Assembly: GCA_023135545.1 (NCBI GenBank)
Contig: JAGLSY010000243.1
Coordinates: 1-5,671 of the forward strand
Length of the DNA: 5,671 nt
Origin: Thermoplasmata archaeon
GTDB lineage: Archaea; Thermoplasmatota; Thermoplasmata; SG8-5; JAGLSY01
Reading direction: 5' to 3'
In this document: in pieces, positions 4,230 through 5,671 of the stretch
Numbering within the stretch: position 1 is the stretch's first letter
Layout of the letters: each line of letters begins with the position of its first letter
Program-made: the position numbers and the translations under genes
The notes under the pieces: model-generated
Databases searched by the model: none
What the model saw: only the letters and a program-made list of their open reading frames with translations
What the model was told of the DNA's origin: nothing

Positions 4230-5507
4230 ATGATGTTAGATCCAAGCACAACAAAATACCACATAATCGCCAAGATACACGCTGACGGCGTGGTCGACAA
4301 GCCAGACGTAGTCGGGGCCATATTCGGCCAGACAGAGGGCTTACTGGGGGAGGAATTAGACCTCAGGGACCTGCAGAAGAGCGGGCGTATCGGGCGAATT
4401 GAAGTTGAAATAACTTCTTCCAAGGGAAAGGCAGAGGGAGAGGTTGTCATACCATCCAGTCTGGACCAGGTGGAGACATCCATCCTTGCCTCCGCACTGG
4501 AGACCATCGACAGAATCGGCCCATGCAAGGCCCAGATTACCATAAAAGCCATAGATGACGTGAGGGTATCCAAGAGGAACAAGATAGTCGACAGGGCAAA
4601 GGAGCTCCTATCGGAAATAATCGAGGAATCCAAGGATACCAGTATCAACCTGGCCGACTCGGTAAGGGAATCTGTCCAGATACATGAAATTTTGACCTAC
4701 GGCCCGGACAAGTGCCCGGCCGGCCCCAACGTCGGAAGTTCCGATGCGATAATAATAGTCGAGGGGCGCAACGACGTGACCAATCTGCTGAAGGCAGGCA
4801 TAAAGCATGCCATAGCCGTGGAGGGAACCAACGTTCCGAAAACCGTCCAGGACCTCTCGAACGAGAGAATAGTGACAGCCTTCGTGGACGGCGACAGGGG
4901 TGGAGAGCTCGTTCTTAGGGAGCTTATCCAGGTAGCCGAGGTGGACTTTATTGCCAGGGCCCCCAAGGGCAAGGAGGTCGAAGAGTTGACCAGCAAGCAG
5001 ATAATGAAGTCCCTGAGAAACAAGACACCGGCCGAGCAGTTCATCGAGATGGCCGGTCTAAACGGTGGGAACATGAAGAAGGATGCTGGCTCCGACCAGG
5101 GCAAGGAAAAGAAGGCACCACCACCGCCACCAAAGGACACGAAAAAGGCAAAAGATTCAGACAGGGGCAGGGCCAGCAAGGAAAAGATAGAGAAGCCGAA
5201 GAACAATCTGTCGAACGAGCAGGCCGAATACAAGCGCTCCTTTGATGAGATTGCCGGCAGCTCCAAGGCGAGGATAATCGGTGCCAAGAACAAACTACTG
5301 GCCGAGATTCCGATAAAGGATCTGGCCGAGACCCTGAAATCGCAGGGCAAGGACATCGAGATAGTCATCTTTGATGGAATAATAACCCAGCGCCTTCTGG
5401 ACATATCCAACGAGCAGAATATCAAGGTCATCGTGGCGACCAAGATAGGCAATGTTTCAAAACAGCCTACCGGCCTGACCTTACTGACCAAGAGCGACCT
5501 GTCATAG
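4230..5507 (+). CDS. dnaG: Archaeal DnaG-type primase / exosome-associated protein
   Basis: 425 residues, a normal length for archaeal DnaG. The N-terminal domain (about 1-160) carries the archaea-specific start DPSTTKYHI and the GAIFGQTEGLLGEELDLRDLQ segment at 29-49. The Toprim domain follows at about 171-270, with the metal-binding glutamate E178 in IVEGRND and the DGDRGG motif at 220-225. Residues 280-330 form a lysine-rich low-complexity linker with five prolines at 297-301, and a C-terminal domain covers about 331-425. In archaea this protein has primase activity in vitro and is a stable RNA-binding subunit of the exosome, so its main role may be RNA processing rather than replication, where the PriS/PriL primase acts. 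The start has a perfect GGAGG site; ATG 4233 is an adjacent alternative. LonB begins 42 bases downstream, probably in the same transcript. Confidence 0.96.
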   Translation: MMLDPSTTKYHIIAKIHADGVVDKPDVVGAIFGQTEGLLGEELDLRDLQKSGRIGRIEVEITSSKGKAEGEVVIPSSLDQVETSILASALETIDRIGPCKAQITIKAIDDVRVSKRNKIVDRAKELLSEIIEESKDTSINLADSVRESVQIHEILTYGPDKCPAGPNVGSSDAIIIVEGRNDVTNLLKAGIKHAIAVEGTNVPKTVQDLSNERIVTAFVDGDRGGELVLRELIQVAEVDFIARAPKGKEVEELTSKQIMKSLRNKTPAEQFIEMAGLNGGNMKKDAGSDQGKEKKAPPPPPKDTKKAKDSDRGRASKEKIEKPKNNLSNEQAEYKRSFDEIAGSSKARIIGAKNKLLAEIPIKDLAETLKSQGKDIEIVIFDGIITQRLLDISNEQNIKVIVATKIGNVSKQPTGLTLLTKSDLS

Positions 5508-5549
5508 TGAAGTGATAAAATAGAGGAAAAGGAAAAGGCAGAGAAGAAG

Positions 5550-5671
5550 ATGCCTGATAAGCCAGGCGGTTTCAGTATGGACGATATCGAGACCACGGCA
5601 GACATATCCATCCCAAAGGACCCGCTGAAAAGGGTTATCGGGCAGCCGGAGGCCGTGGAACTGGCATCGAT
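5550..5671 (+). CDS. lonB: Archaeal LonB protease, N-terminal fragment cut off by the window
   Basis: Only 40 codons are inside the window. After a short tail comes TTADISIPKDPLKRVIGQ (residues 15-32) followed by PEAVELAS, which matches the segment just before the AAA+ Walker A motif in archaeal LonB (consensus-like VPK...VIGQxxAVE). LonB is the ATP-dependent, membrane-anchored Lon protease of archaea; its Walker motifs, membrane helices and Ser-Lys dyad lie beyond base 5671. ATG 5550 is the only standard start in frame after the TGA at 5508-5510, apart from ATG 5577. The upstream sequence is purine-rich, but its only GAGG (5523-5526) is 23 bases away, so translation may be coupled to dnaG or the true start may be 5577. 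The open frame upstream continues as a highly charged Glu/Lys stretch without a start codon. Confidence 0.8.
   Translation, partial: MPDKPGGFSMDDIETTADISIPKDPLKRVIGQPEAVELAS

Noticed and set aside
4697..5611. 304-codon open frame on the minus strand opposite dnaG
   Set aside because: It is Ser/Phe/Leu-rich with a run of glycines opposite the proline linker of DnaG, has no recognisable motif, and overlaps a well-supported gene and the lonB start.

Overview
The window looks like chromosomal DNA of an archaeon, most likely a euryarchaeote and possibly of the Thermoplasmata lineage; the lineage is an inference from protein style only. The archaeal assignment rests on four things: a DnaG-type primase with a central Toprim domain, the start of an archaeal LonB protease, an archaea-specific 4-phosphopantoate--beta-alanine ligase, and A/T-rich TATA-like boxes about 25 bases upstream of probable starts. 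Genes are moderately GC-rich and the spacers are clearly AT-rich.

Layout from left to right. Bases 1-1724 (minus) hold a probable two-gene operon: S-adenosylhomocysteine hydrolase (ahcY), then 39 bases downstream a HAD phosphatase of the MtnX/phosphoserine-phosphatase-like group that runs off the left edge. Bases 1725-1917 are a spacer holding the ahcY promoter and an array of TGAGTTC/GAACTCA elements, including a 32-base nested inverted repeat and a 29-base tandem period. Bases 1918-2811 (minus) encode a Rab/Ras-like small GTPase with a long C-terminal extension and an arginine where Ras-family enzymes have their catalytic glutamine. Bases 2812-3163 are a gene-poor spacer with two large adjacent stem-loops that look like a structured RNA, and a likely terminator for the gene to its right. 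Bases 3164-3919 (minus) encode the coenzyme A pathway ligase, with promoter spacing that suggests a leaderless transcript. Bases 3920-4229 are a divergent promoter region. Its right part is the dnaG leader, with two copies of a perfect Shine-Dalgarno sequence and a hairpin between them. Bases 4230-5507 (plus) encode DnaG, followed after 42 bases by the N-terminus of LonB.

The genes are mostly housekeeping: methyl-cycle recycling (AhcY, perhaps with the phosphatase), coenzyme A synthesis, RNA/DNA metabolism (DnaG) and membrane-linked proteolysis (LonB). No mobile element, CRISPR array or defence system is visible. The most unusual material is non-coding: the repeat array upstream of ahcY, the paired stem-loops at 2931-3091, and the duplicated ribosome-binding site upstream of dnaG. 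Among the proteins, the Rab-like GTPase with an altered switch II stands out.
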